Positions 1-14,225 of a DNA stretch of 64,000 nucleotides are shown here, one piece after another. Source of the stretch: Orobanche coerulescens. Taxonomy: Eukaryota; Streptophyta; Magnoliopsida; Lamiales; Orobanchaceae. The stretch spans positions 744,001 to 808,000 of the forward strand of contig JAWKAU010000039.1 of assembly GCA_033398695.1 (NCBI GenBank), given 5' to 3'. The first letter of the stretch is position 1. Each line of letters starts with the position of its first letter. The position numbers were made by a program, and so were the translations under genes. The notes beneath the pieces were generated by a model. It did not search any database. It was not told where the DNA came from and was given only the letters and a program-made list of their open reading frames with translations.

Positions 1-564
1 TTTTATGCACGTGTTATGACCCGAATAAAATTATAACCGAGTTAATGAGACCGAACTAATCCAACAACACGATTTACACGTTTAGTCCCTTTTCATCCGT
101 TTCCATACGTTTTTACCCATTTCTGTTTGTTTTTACACATTTTTTATGCACGTGATATGACCCGAATAAAATTATAACCGATTTAATGAGACCGAACTAA
201 TCCAACAACATGATTTACACGTTCAGTCCCTTTTCATCCGTTTCCATACGTTTTTACCCATTTCTGTTTGTTTTTACACGTTTTTTATGCACGTGTTATG
301 ACCCGAATAAAATTATAACCGATTTAATGAGACCGAACTAATCCAACAACACGATTTACACGTCTTGTCCCTTTTCATCCGTTTCCATACGTTTTTACCC
401 ATTTCTGTTTGTTTTTACACGTTTTTTATGCACGTGTTATGACCCGAATAAAATTATAACCGATTTAATGAGACCGAACTAATCCAACAACACGATTTAC
501 ACGTTTAGTCCCGTTTCATCCGTTTCCATACGTCTTTACACATTTCTGTTTGTTTTTACACGTT

Positions 565-3338
565 TTTTATGCACGTGTTATGACCCGAATAAAATTATAA
601 CCGATTTAATGAGACCGAACTAATCCAACAACACGATTTACACGTTTAGTCCCTTTTCATCCGTTAACATATGTTTTTACCCATTTCTGTTTGTTTTTAC
701 ACGTTTTTTATGCACGTGTTATGACCTGAATAAAATTATAACCGAGTTAATGAGACCGAACTAATACAACAACACGATTTACACGTTTAGTCCCTTTTCA
801 TCCGTTTTCATACGTTTTTACCCATTTCTGTTTGTTTTTACACATTTTTTATGCACGTGATATGACCCGAATAAAATTATAACCGATTTAATGAGACCGA
901 ACTAATCCAACAACACGATTTACACGTTTAGTCCCTTTTCATCCGTTTCCATTCGTTTTTACCCATTTCTGTTTGTTTTTACACGTTTTTTATGCATGTG
1001 TTATGACCCGAATAAAATTATAACCGATTTAATGAGACCAAACTAATCCAACAACACGATTTACACGTTTAGTCACTTTTCATCCGTTTCCATACGTTTT
1101 TACCCATTTCTGTTTGTTTTTACACATTTTTTATGCACGTGTTATGACCCGAATAAAATTATAACCGATTTAATGAGACCGAACTAATCCAACAACACGA
1201 TTTACACGTTTAGTCCCTTTTCATCCGTTTCCATACGTCTTTACCCATTTCTGTTTGTTTTTACACGTTTTTTATGCACGTGTTATGACCCGAATAAAAT
1301 TATAACCGATTTAATGAGACCGAACTAATCCAACAACACGATTTACACGTTTAGTCCCTTTTCATCCGTTTACATATGTTTTTACCCATTTCTGTTTGTT
1401 TTTACACGTTTTTTATGCACATGTTATGACCTGAATAAAATTATAACCGAGTTAATGAGACCGAACTAATCCAACAACACGATTTACACGTTTAGTCCCT
1501 TTTCATCCGTTTCCATACGTTTTTACCCATTTCTGTTTGTTTTTACACATTTTTTATGAACGTGATATGACCCGAATAAAATTATAACCGATCTAATGAG
1601 ACCGAACTAATCCAACGGCACGATTTACACGTTTAGTCCCTTTTCATCCGTTTCCATACGTTTTTACCCATTTCTGTTTGTTTTTACACGTTTTTTATGC
1701 ACGTGTTATGACCCGAATAAAATTCTAACCGATTTAATGAGACCGAACTAATCCAACAACATGATTTACACGTCTAGTCCCTTTTCATCCGTTTCCATAC
1801 GTTTTTACCCATTTCTGTTTGTTTTTACACGTTTTTTATGAACGTGATATGACCCGAATAAAATTATAACCGAGTTAATGAGACCGAACTAATCCAACAA
1901 CACGATTTACACGTTTAGTCCCTTTTCATCCGTTTCCATACGTTTTTACCCATTTCTGTTTGTTTTTACACATTTTTTATGCACGTGATATGACCCGAAT
2001 AAAATTATAACCGATTTAATGAGACCGAACTAATCCAACAACACGATTTACACGTTTAGTCCCTTTTCATCCGTTAACATATGTTTTTACCCATTTCTGT
2101 TTGTTTTTACACGTTTTTTATGCACGTGTTATGACCTGAATAAAATTATAACCGAGTTAATGAGACCGAACTAATACAACAACACGATTTACACGTTTAG
2201 TCCCTTTTCATCCGTTTTCATACGTTTTTACCCATTTCTGTTTGTTTTTACACATTTTTTATGCACGTGATATGACCGAATAAAATTATAACCGATTTAA
2301 TGAGACCGAACTAATCCAACAACACGATTTACGTTTAGTCCCTTTTCATCCGTTTCCATTCGTTTTTACCCATTTGTTTGTTTTTACGTTTTTATGCATG
2401 TGTTATGACCGAATAAAATTATAACCGATTTAATGAGACCAAACTAATCCAACAACACGATTTACGTTTAGTCACTTTTCATCCGTTTCCATACGTTTTT
2501 ACCCATTCGTTTGTTTTTACACATTTTTATGCACGTGTTATGACCGAATAAAATTATAACCGATTTAATGAGACCGAACTAATCCACAACCACGATTTAC
2601 ACGTTTAGTCCCTTTTCATCCGTTTCCATCGTCTTTACCCATTTCTGTTTGTTTTTACACGTTTTTATGCACGTGTTATGACCGAATAAAATTATAACCG
2701 ATTTAATGAGACCGAACTAATCGACAACACGATTTACACGTTTAGTCCCTTTTCATCCGTTTACATATGTTTTTACCCATTTCATTTGTTTTTACACGTT
2801 TTTATGCACATGTTATGACTGAATAAAATTATAACCGAGTTAATGAGACCGAACTAATCGACAACCACGATTTACGTTTAGTCCCTTTTCATCCGTTTCC
2901 ATACGTTTTTACCCATTTCATTTGTTTTTACACATTTTTATGAACGTGATATGACCGAATAAAATTATAACCGATCTAATGAGACCGAACTAATCCGGCA
3001 CGATTTACACGTTTAGTCCCTTTTCATCCGTTTCCATACGTTTTTACCCATGTCATTTGTTTTTACGTTTTTATGCGTGTTATGACCGAATAAAATTCTA
3101 ACCGATTTAATGAGACCGAACTAATCCAACAACATGATTTACACGTCTAGTCCCTTTTCATCCGTTTCCATACGTTTTACCCATTTCTGTTTGTTTTTAC
3201 ACGTTTTTATGAGCGTGATATGACCGAATAAAATTATAACCGAGTTAATGAGACCGAACTAATCGACAACACGATTTACGTTTAGTCCCTTTTCATCCGT
3301 TTCCATACGTTTTTACCCATTTCGTTTGTTTTTACACA
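565..3338. repeat. Satellite higher-order repeat, 10 monomers (1410 bp), two copies
   Basis: Diagnostic monomer variants recur in the same order 1410 bp apart, which is 10 x 141. CCGTTAACATATG is at 661 and 2071. It is followed in both copies by a GACCTGAAT/ATACAAC monomer, a GAGACCAAAC plus AGTCAC monomer, a TTTACATATG monomer, a GATCTAATG monomer with a CGGCACG site, and an AATTCTAACC/CATGATTT/GTCTAGTCC monomer. Copy 1 (565-1974) is clean. Copy 2 (1975 to about 3338) keeps the same substitutions but adds many small deletions from about 2270 on. Confidence 0.85.
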
Positions 3339-6300
3339 TTTTTATGCACGTGATATGACCGAATAAAATTATAACCGATTTAATGAGACCGAACTAATCG
3401 ACAACCACGATTTACGTTTAGTCCCTTTTCATCCGTTTCCATACGTTTTTACCCATTTCTGTTTGTTTTTACACTTTTTTATGCACGTGATATGACCGAA
3501 CAAAATTATAACCGATTTAATGAAACCGAACTAATCCACAACCACGATTTACGTTTAGTCCCTTTTCATCTGTTTCCATACGTTTTTACCCATTTCATTT
3601 TTGTTTTTACACGTTTTTATGCATGTGTGATATGACCGAATAAAATTATAACCGATTTAATGAGACCAAACTAATCGACAACACGATTTACACGTTTAGT
3701 CCCTTTTCATCTGTTTCCATACGTTTTTACCCATTTCTGTTTGTTTTTACACGTTTTTATGCATGTGATATGACCGAATAAAATTATAACCGATTTAATG
3801 AGACCGAACTAATCGACAACACGATTTACGTTTAGTCCCTTTTCATCCGTTTCCATACTTTTTTACCCATTTCTGTTTGTTCTTACACGTTTTTTATGCA
3901 CGTGTTATGACCCGAATAAAATTATAACCGATTTAATGAGACCGAACTAATCCAACAACACGATTTAAACGTTTAGTCCCTTTTCATCCGTTTCCATACG
4001 TTTTTACCCATTTCTGTTTGTTTTTACACGTTTTTTATGAACGTGATATGACCCAAATAAAATTATAACCGATTTAATGAGACCGAACTAATCCAACAAC
4101 ACGATTTACACGTTTAGTCCCTTTTCATCCGTTTCCATACGTTTTTACCCATTTCTGTTTGTTTTTACACGTTTTTTATGAACTTGATATGACCCGAATA
4201 AAATTATAACCGATTTAATGAGACCGAACTAATCCAACAACACGATTTACACGTTCAGTCCCTTTTCATCCGTTTCCTTACGTTTTTACCCATTTCTGTT
4301 TCTTTTTACACGTTTTTTATGAACGTGATATGACCCGAATAAAATTATAACCGATTTAATGAGACCGAACTAATCCAACAACACGATTTACACGTTTAGT
4401 CCCTTTTCATCCGTTTCCATACTTTTTTACCCATTTCTGTTTGTTTTTACACGTTTTTATGCACGTGTTATGACCCGAATAAAATTATAACCGATTTAAT
4501 GAGACCGAACTAATCCAACAACACGATTTACATGTTTAGTCCCTTTTCATCCGTTTCCATACGTTTTTACCCATTTCTGTTTGTTTTTACACGTTTTTTA
4601 TGAACGTGATATGACCCGAATAAAATTATAACCGATTTAATGAGACCGAACTAATCGACAACACGATTTACGTTTAGTCCCTTTTCATCCGTTTCCATAC
4701 GTTTTTACCCATTTCGTTTGTTTTTACACGTTTTTATGCACGTGTTATGACCGAATAAAATTATAACCGATTTAATGAGACCGAACTAATCCAAAACCAC
4801 GATTTACGTTTAGTCCCTTTTCATCCGTTTCCATACGTTTTTACCCATTTCATTTGTTTTACACGTTTTTATGAGCGTGATATGACCGAATAAAATTATA
4901 ACCGATTTAATGAGACCGAACCAATCGACAACACGATTTACGTTTAGTCCCTTTTCATCCGTTTCCATACGTTTTTACCCATTTCTGTTTGTTTTTACAC
5001 GTTTTTATGCACGTGTTATGACCGAATAAAATTATAACCGATTTAATGAGACCGAACTAATCCAAAACCACGATTTACGTTTAGTCACTTTTCATCCGTT
5101 TCCATCGTTTTTACCCATTTCTGTTTGTTTTTACACATTTTTATGCACGTGATATGACCGAATAAAATTATAACCGATTTAATGAGACCGAACTAATCCA
5201 ACAACACGATTTACGTTTAGTCCCTTTTCATCCGTTTCCATCGTCTTTACCCATTTACGTATGTTTTTACACATTTTTATGAACATGATCGACCGAATAA
5301 AATTATAACCGATTTAATGAGACCGAACTAATCGACAACCACGATTTACGTTTGGTCCCTTTTCATCCGTTTCCATCGTCTTTACCCATTTCTGTTTGTT
5401 TTTACGTTTTTATGCACGTGTTATGACCCGAATAAAATTATAACCGATTTAATGAGACCGAACTAATCGACAACCACGATTTACGTTTAGTCCCTTTTCA
5501 TCCGTTTCCATCGTTTTTACCCATTTCTGTTTGTTTTTACGTTTTTATGCGTGTTATGACCGAATAAAATTATAACCGAGTTAATGAGACCGAACTAATC
5601 CAACAACCACGATTTACACGTTTAGTCCCTTTTCATCCGTTTCCATATGTTTTTACCCATTTCGTTTGTTTTTACACATTTTTATGCACGTGATATGACC
5701 GAATAAAATTATAACCGATTTAATGAGACCGAACTAATCGACAACACGATTTACACGTTTAGTCCCTTTTCATCCGTTTCCTTACGTTTTTACCCATTTC
5801 TGTTTGTTTTTACGTTTTTATGAACGTGATATGACCGAATAAAATTATAACCGATTTAATGAGACCGAACTAATCCAACAACACGATTTACGTTTAGTCC
5901 CTTTCATCCGTTTCCATACTTTTTACCCATTTCTGTTTGTTTTTACACGTTTTTATGCACGTGTTATGACCGAATAAAATTATAACCGATTTAATGAGAC
6001 CGAACTAATCCAACAACACGATTTACACATTTAGTCCCTTTTCATCCATTTCCATACGTTTTTACCCATTTCGTTTGTTTTACACGTTTTTATGAGCGTG
6101 ATATGACCCGAATAAAATTATAACCGATTTAATGAGACCGAACTAATCGACAACCACGATTTACGTTTAGTCCCTTTTCATCCGTTTCCATACGTTTTTA
6201 CCCATTTCTGTTTGTTTTACGTTTTTATGCGTGTTATGACCGAATAAAATTATAACCGATTTAATGAGACCGAACTAATCCAAAACCACGATTTACGTTT

Positions 6301-8384
6301 AGTCACTTTTCATCCGTTTCCATACGTTTTTACCCATTTCTGTTTGTTTTTACACATTTTTTATGCACGTGATATGACCGAATAAAATTATAACCGATTT
6401 AATGAGACCGAACTAATCGACAACACTATTTACACGTTTAGTCCCTTTTCATCCGTTTCCATCGTCTTTACCCATTTACATTCGTTTTTACACATTTTTA
6501 TGAACGTGATACGACCGAATAAAATTATAACCGATTTAATGAGACCGAACTAATCCACAACACGATTTACACGTTTGGTCCCTTTTCATCCGTTTCCATA
6601 CGTCTTTACCCATTTCGTTTGTTTTTACGTTTTTATGCGTGTTATGACCGAATAAAATTATAACCGATTTAATGAGACCGAACTAATCCAACAACACGAT
6701 TTACGTTTAGTCCCTTTTCATCCGTTTCCATACGTTTTACCCATTTCTGTTTGTTTTTACACGTTTTTATGCACGTGTTATGACCGAATAAAATTATAAC
6801 CGAGTTAATGAGACCGAACTAATCCACAACACGATTTACACGTTCGGTCCCTTTTCATCCGTTTCCATATGTTTTTACCCATTTCGTTTGTTTTTACACA
6901 TTTTTATGCACGTGATATGACCGAATAAAATTATAACCAATTTAATGAGACCGAACTAATCCAACAACACGATTTACGTTTAGTCCCTTTTCATCCGTTT
7001 CCATACGTTTTACCCATTTCTGTTTGTTTTTACGTTTTTATGCACGTGTTATGACCGAATAAAATTATAACCGATTTAATGAGACCGAACTAATCCAACA
7101 ACACGATTTACGTCTAGTCCCTTTTCATCCGTTTCCATACGTCTTTACCCATTCTGTTTGTTTTTACACGTTTTTATGCACGTGTTATGACCGAATAAAA
7201 TTATAACCGAGTTAATGAGACCGAACTAATACAACAACGATTTACGTTTAGTCCCTTTTCATCCGTTTCCATCGTCTTTACCCATTTCTGTTTTTGTTTT
7301 TACACGTTTTTATGCACGTGTTATGACCGAATAAAATTATAACCGATTTAATGAGACCGAACTAATCGACAACACGATTTACGTTTAGTCACTTTTCATC
7401 TGTTTCCATACGTTTTTACCCATTTCATTTGTTTTTACACATTTTTATGCACGTGATATGACCGAATAAAATTATAACCGATTTAATGAGACCGAACTAA
7501 TCGACAACACGATTTACACGTTTAGTCCCTTTTCATCCGTTTCCATACGTCTTTACCCATTTCATTTTTGTTTTTACACGTTTTTATGCACGTGTTATGA
7601 CCGAATAAAATTATAACCGAGTTAATGAGACCGAACTAATACAACAACCACGATTTACACGTTTAGTCCCTTTTCATCCGTTTTCCATCGTCTTTACCCA
7701 TTTTTGTTTGTTTTTACACGTTTTTATGCACGTGTTATGACCGAATAAAATTATAACCGATTTAATGAGACCGAACTAATCGACAACCACGATTTACGTT
7801 TAGTCCCTTTTCATCCGTTTACATATGTTTTTACCCATTTCATTTTTTGTTTTTACGTTTTTATGCACGTGTTATGACCGAATAAAATTATAACCGATTT
7901 AATGAGACCGAACTAATCCACAACCACGATTTACGTTTAGTCACTTTTCATCTGTTTCCATCGTTTTTACCCATTTACATTTGTTTTTACACATTTTTAT
8001 GCGTGATATGACCGAATAAAATTATAACCGATTTAATGAGACCGAACTAATCGACAACCACGATTTACGTTTAGTCCCTTTTCATCCGTTTCCATACGTC
8101 TTTACCCATTTCTGTTTGTTTTTACGTTTTTATGCGTGTTATGACCGAATAAAATTATAACCGAGTTAATGAGACCGAACTAATACAACAACCACGATTT
8201 ACACGTTTAGTCCCTTTTCATCCGTTTCCATACGTCTTTACCCATTTCATTTTTGTTTTACACGTTTTTATGCACGTGTTATGACCGAATAAAATTATAA
8301 CCGATTTAATGAGACCGAACTAATCCACAACACGATTTACACGTTTAGTCACTTTTCATCTGTTTCCATACGTTTTTACCCATT

Positions 8385-11300
8385 TCTGTTTGTTTTTACA
8401 CGTTTTTTATGCACGTGTTATGACCCGAATAAAATTATAACCGATTTAATGAGACCGAACTAATCCAACAACACGATTTACACGTTTAGTCACTTTTCAT
8501 CTGTTTCCATACGTTTTTACCCATTTCTGTTTGTTTTTACACATTTTTTATGCACGTGATATGACCCGAATAAAATTATAACCGATTTAATGAGACCGAA
8601 CTAATCCAACAACACGATTTACACGTTTAGTCCCTTTTCATCCGTTTCCATACGTCTTTACCCATTTCTGTTTGTTTTTACACGTTTTTTATGCACGTGT
8701 TATGACCCGAATAAAATTATAACCGAGTTAATGAGACCGAACTAATACAACAACACGATTTACACGTTTAGTCCCTTTTCATCCGTTTCCATACGTCTTT
8801 ACCCATTTTTGTTTGTTTTTACACGTTTTTTATGCACGTGTTATGACCCGAATAAAATTATAACCGATTTAATGAGACCGAACTAATCCAACAACACGAT
8901 TTACACGTTTAGTCCCTTTTCATCCGTTTACATATGTTTTTACCCATTTCTGTTTGTTTTTACACGTTTTTTATGCACGTGTTATGACCCGAATAAAATT
9001 ATAACCGAGTTAATGAGACCGAACTAATCCAACAACACGATTTACACGTTTAGTCCCTTTTCATCCGTTTCCATACGTTTTTACCCATTTCTGTTTGTTT
9101 TTACACATTTTTTATGCACGTGATATGACCCGAATAAAATTATAACCGAGTTAATGAGACCGAACTAATCCAACAACACGATTTACACGTTTAGTCCCTT
9201 TTCATCCGTTTCCATACATTTTTACCCATTTACATTTGTTTTTACACAATTTTTATGCACGTGATATGACCCGAATAAAATTATAACCGATTTAATGAGA
9301 CCGAACTAATCCAACAACACAATTTACAAGTTTAGTCCCTTTTCATCCGTTTCCATACGTTTTTACCCATTTCTGTTTGTTTTTACACGTTTTTTATGCA
9401 CGTGTTATGACCCGAATAAAATTATAACCGATTTAATGAGACCGAACTAATCCAACAACACGATTTACACGTTTAGTCCCTTTTCATCCGTTTCCATACG
9501 TTTTTACCCATTTCTGTTTGTTTTTACACGTTTTTTATGCATGTGATATGACCCGAATAAAATTATAACCGAGTTAATGAGACCGAACTAATCCAACAAC
9601 ACGATTTACACGTTTAGTCCCTTTTCATCCGTTTCCATACGTTTTTACCCATTTCTGTTTGTTTTTACACATTTTTTATGCACATGATATGACCCGAATA
9701 AAATTATAACCGATTTAATGAGACCGAACTAATCCAACAACCTTTTCATCCGTTTCCATACGTTTTTACCCATTTCTGTTTGTTTTTACACGTTTTTTAT
9801 GCACGTGTTATGACCCGAATAAAATTATAACCGATTTAATGAGATCGAACTAATCCAACAACACGATTTACACGTTTAGTCCCTTTTCATCCGTTTCCAT
9901 ATGTTTTTACCCATTTCTGTTTGTTTTTACAAGTTTTTTATGCATGTGATATGACCCGAATAAAATTATAACCGATTTAATGAGACCGAACTAATCCAAC
10001 AACACGATTTTCACGTTTAGTCCCTTTTCATCCGTTTCCATACGTTTTTACCCATTTCTGTTTGTTTTTACACGTTTTTTATGAACGTGATATGCCCCGA
10101 ATAAAATTATAACCGATTTAATGAGACCGAACTAATCCAACAACACGATTTACACGTTTAGTCCCTTTTCATCCGTTTCCATACGTTTTTACCCATTTCT
10201 GTTTGTTTTTACACGTTTTTTATGCACGTGTTATGACCCGAATAAAATTATAACCGATTTAATGAGACCGAACTAATCCAACAACACGATTTACATGTTT
10301 AGTCACTTTTCATCCGTTTCCATATGTTTTTACCCATTTCTGTTTGTTTTTACACATTTTTTATGCACGTGATATGACCCGAATAAAATTATAACCGATT
10401 TAATGAGACCGAACTAATCAAACAACACGATTTACACGTTTAGTCCCTTTTCATCCGTTTCCATACGTCTTTACCCATTTCTGTTTGTTTTTACACGTTT
10501 TTTATGCACGTGTTATGACCCGAATAAAATTATAACCGAGTTAATGAGACCGAACTAATACAACAACACGATTTACACGTTTAGTCCCTTTTCATCTGTT
10601 TCCATACGTCTTTACCCATTTTTGTTTGTTTTTACACGTTTTTTATGCACGTGTTATGACCCGAATAAAATTATAACCGATTTAATGAGACCGAACTAAT
10701 CCAACAACACGATTTACGCGTTTAGTCCCTTTTCATCCGTTTACATATGTTTTTACCCATTTCTGTTTGTTTTTACACGTTTTTTATGCACGTGTTATGA
10801 CCCGAATAAAATTATAACCGAGTTAATGAGACCGAACTAATCCAACAACACGATTTACACGTTTAGTCCCTTTTCATCCGTTTCCATACATTTTTACCCA
10901 TTTCTGTTTGTTTTTACACATTTTTTATGCACGTGATATGACCCGAATAAAATTATAACCGAGTTAATGAGACCGAACTAATCCAACAACACGATTTACA
11001 CGTTTAGTCCCTTTTCATCCGTTTCCATACGTTTTTACCCATTTCTGTTTGTTTTTACACATTTTTTATGCACGTGATATGACCCGAATAAAATTATAAC
11101 CGATTTAATGAGACCGAACTAATCCAACAACACAATTTACAGGTTTAGTCCCTTTTCATCCGTTTCCATACGTTTTTACCCATTTCTGTTTGTTTTTACA
11201 CGTTTTTTATGCACGTGTTATGACCCAAATAAAATTATAACCGATTTAATGAGACCGAACTAATCCAACAACACGATTTACACGTTTAGTCCCTTTCCAT

Positions 11301-13006
11301 CCGTTTCCATACGTTTTTACCCATTTCTGTTTGTTTTTACACGTTTTTATGCATGTGATATGACCCGAATAAAATTATAACCGATTTAATGAGACCGAAC
11401 TAATCCAACAACACGATTTTCACGTTTAGTCCCTTTTCATCCGTTTCCATACGTTTTTACCCATTTCTGTTTGTTTTTACACGTTTTTTATGAACGTGAT
11501 ATGCCCCGAATAAAATTATAACCGATTTAATGAGACCGAACTAATCCAACAACACGATTTTCACGTTTAGTCCCTTTTCATCCGTTTCCATACGTTTTTA
11601 CCCATTTTTTTTTGTTTTTACGTTTTTATGAGCGTGATATGCCCCGAATAAAATTATAACCGATTTAATGAGACCGAACTAATCGACAACACGATTTACG
11701 TTTAGTCCCTTTTGATCCGTTTCCATACGTTTTTACCCATTTTTTTGTTTTTACGTTTTTATTCATGTGTTATGACCGAATAAAATTATAACCGATTTAA
11801 TGAGACCGAACTAATCGACAACACGATTTACACGTTTAGTCCCTTTTCATCCGTTTCCATCGTTTTTACCCATTCTGTTTGTTTTTACACGTTTTTATGA
11901 GCGTGATATGACCGAATAAAATTATAACCGATTTAATGAGACCGAACTAATCCACAACACGATTTACACGTTTAGTCCCTTTTCATCCGTTTCCATACGT
12001 TTTTACCCATTTGTTTGTTTTTACACGTTTTTATGCACGTGTTATGACCGAATAAAATTATAACCGATTTAATGAGACCGAACTAATCGACAACACGATT
12101 TACGTTTAGTCACTTTTCATCCGTTTCCATCGTTTTTACCCATTTGTTTGTTTTTACATTTTTATGCACGTGATATGACCGAATAAAATTATAACCGATT
12201 TAATGAGACCGATCTAATCCACAACACGATTTACACGTTTAGTCCCTTTTCATCCGTTTCCATCGTCTTTACCCATTTCGTTTGTTTTTACACGTTTTTA
12301 TGCACGTGTTATGACCGAATAAAATTATAACCGAGTTAATGAGACCGAACTAATACAACAACACGATTTACGTTTAGTCCCTTTTCATCCGTTTCCATCG
12401 TCTTTACCCAATTTTGTTTGTTTTTACGTTTTTATGCGTGTTATGACCCGAATAAAATTATAACCGATTTAATGAGACCGAACTAATCCAACAACACGAT
12501 TTACACATTTAGTCCCTTTTCATCCGTTTACATATGTTTTTACCCATTTCTGTTTGTTTTTACACGTTTTTTATGCACGTGTTATGACCCGAATAAAATT
12601 ATAACCGAGTTAATGAGACCGAACTAATCCAACAACACGATTTACTCGTTTAGTCCCTTTTCATCCGTTTCCATACGTTTTTACCCATTTCTGTTTGTTT
12701 TTACACATTTTTTATGCACGTGATATGACCCGAATAAAATTATAACCGATTTAATGAGACCGAACTAATCCAACAACACGATTTACACGTTTAGTCCCTT
12801 TTCATCCGTTTCCATACGTTTTTACCCATTTCTGTTTGTTTTTACACGTTTTTTATGCAGGTGTTATGACCCGAATAAAATTATAACCGATTTAATGAGA
12901 CCGAACTAATCCAACAACACGATTTACACGTCTAGTCCCTTTTCATCCGTTTCCATACGTTTTTACCCATTTCTGTTTGTTTTTACACGTTTTTTATGCA
13001 CGTGTT
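8385..13006. repeat. Satellite higher-order repeat, 13 monomers (1813 bp)
   Basis: A second higher-order register. AGTCAC variants lie at 8488, 10301 and about 12108. An ACCCATTTTT variant is at 8801 and 10614. The rare CACAATTTACA(A/G)G variant is at 9321 and 11134. The spacing is 1813 bp, which is 13 x 141 minus 20; a 20-bp deletion is visible near 9740, where CCAACAAC runs directly into CTTTTCATCC. The third copy is partial and is cut by element C. The middle of the array (about 5080-6310) shows a third, shorter register of about 1.22 kb (AGTCAC at 5083 and 6301), less certain because those monomers carry many indels. Confidence 0.8.
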
Positions 13007-13198
13007 TGTAATACCCGGTTGTAATTCAGTCATTATCATTCAGTAATTTCATTCGGTGATTGTCACTCAATGGATTTTCACTCATTTATAATCATTCATC
13101 AATCATGTTCATTCACCCGTGTTCACCGTTCGGAAAAACTTCGAGTTGTGTATCGTTATTGTCCATTGTTTCAACTTTCCACATACGGCCGTGCTGTA
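13007..13198 (+). repeat. Element C 5' LTR, piece 1
   Basis: First 192 bp of the LTR. Sequence is closest to the D-type LTR start (GGATTTTCACTCATTT). At about 13182 it jumps from CTTTCCACATA to CGGCC next to GTGCTGTA; compared with D's LTR about 210 bp is missing here. The last five bases, CTGTA (13194-13198), are the left target duplication of element G. Confidence 0.9.
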
Positions 13199-13682
13199 TG
13201 TAACACCCCGAGATATTCGGAATAATTACAGCGCCGTAAACCCTTTATATAAGGATTTACAAGGCTAAATTTAAAAGAAGTGTAAAAATAATCCAATCGA
13301 ACAACTGAAGTTCAAATACAGATTTGATTCAACCGATCAAATGAGTTAACTTATACAACCATATCGAAATGACCTTATAAAATACAGACGTACTTGAGTA
13401 CTAAACGAACCAAGAAGACAAATTACGATAACAATAACATCAACCACATCACTGAGCCATCTCATCGTCCTGTCGGTACTGTGGTTGCCTCCCTGCTCCT
13501 CGGCTACCTGAACATCAAAACAATGTCCACCCCCGAAGGGGTTAGCAAAACAATGCTAGTACAAGTATCATCATACAATAAATCATCAATGCATCATAAA
13601 ACATGCAAAACGGACTTCCGCCACCGGAATCCAACGATGTGAATCCTCACGATTCCATCAACACAATACAAGGTAATCCAGC

Positions 13683-13860
13683 GATCCAGCGCCCTTGGTA
13701 TAGATCCCCATGATGATCCCGTCGGACCAACGCATGGTGGAAAACCCGTCCAACGATCCAGCGCCCTCAGCATAGATCCCCATGATGATCCGTCGGACCA
13801 ACGCATGGTGGACATTCGATCCAGCGCCCTCAGCATAGATCCTCATGATCCCCTCGGATC
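13683..13860. repeat. Three-unit tandem repeat inside G LTR
   Basis: GATCCAGCGCCC starts at 13683, 13755 and 13818, giving units of 72 and 63 bp that share a CATAGATCC(C/T)CATGATGATCC-like core and a CGGACCAACGCATGGTGGA tail. The same array is in the partner LTR at about 20920-21090. The open frames seen across it only reflect the repeat. Confidence 0.8.
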
Positions 13861-14225
13861 ATTTATACCATAAATCAATCAACTATGCATACACATATGC
13901 ATTTCAATATGTTCATCAATACGAACAAATAACAACGAATATCACGAGCATTTTCAGAAATACATCTCATATTCAACAATATGGACAAAACCACAAGCAT
14001 GATCAAAGTTTCAATATAAATTGAACTCGACATATGATACTTGCCTCGAAAATGGCAAGGACGAAACACTTCAATGATCTCGACACACTCGAAGGCCGCC
14101 TCCTTCGATCAACGTAACCAGCTCAAACCTTAACAAAAGGAATGATATACAAATCATCTCAAGTCGAACGATGGCCTAACAATTCGGTCTACGGCCGAAA
14201 AACTCAAAATAAACAATCTGCCTGG

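Larger units (their letters stand above)
1..13006. repeat. 141-bp satellite DNA array
   Basis: Head-to-tail tandem repeat. The word TTTTATGCACGTG recurs at 1, 142, 283 and 424, giving a 141-bp period. Each monomer holds a CACGTG hexamer (often mutated to CATGTG or AACGTG), an A/T-rich block AATAAAATTATAACCGA, and a run of CGTTT/TTTTTAC phrases that may be remnants of a shorter ancestral repeat. About 93 monomers are present. Monomers are 141 bp in the clean stretches (about 1-2270, 3890-4640, 8385-11600, 12440-13006) and about 130-137 bp elsewhere, where they carry recurring small deletions. There is no open reading frame of note. The array ends abruptly at an LTR start. The class is typical of centromeric, pericentromeric or subtelomeric satellite; which of these cannot be decided from sequence alone. 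Confidence 0.97.

Noticed and set aside
1..13006. Regular repeats suggesting a CRISPR array
   Set aside because: The whole 141-bp period is repeated with no unique spacers; it is satellite DNA in a plant-type context.
1..13006. CENP-B-box or telomere-type motif in the satellite
   Set aside because: No TTTAGGG runs and no convincing match to the 17-bp CENP-B box were seen by eye.
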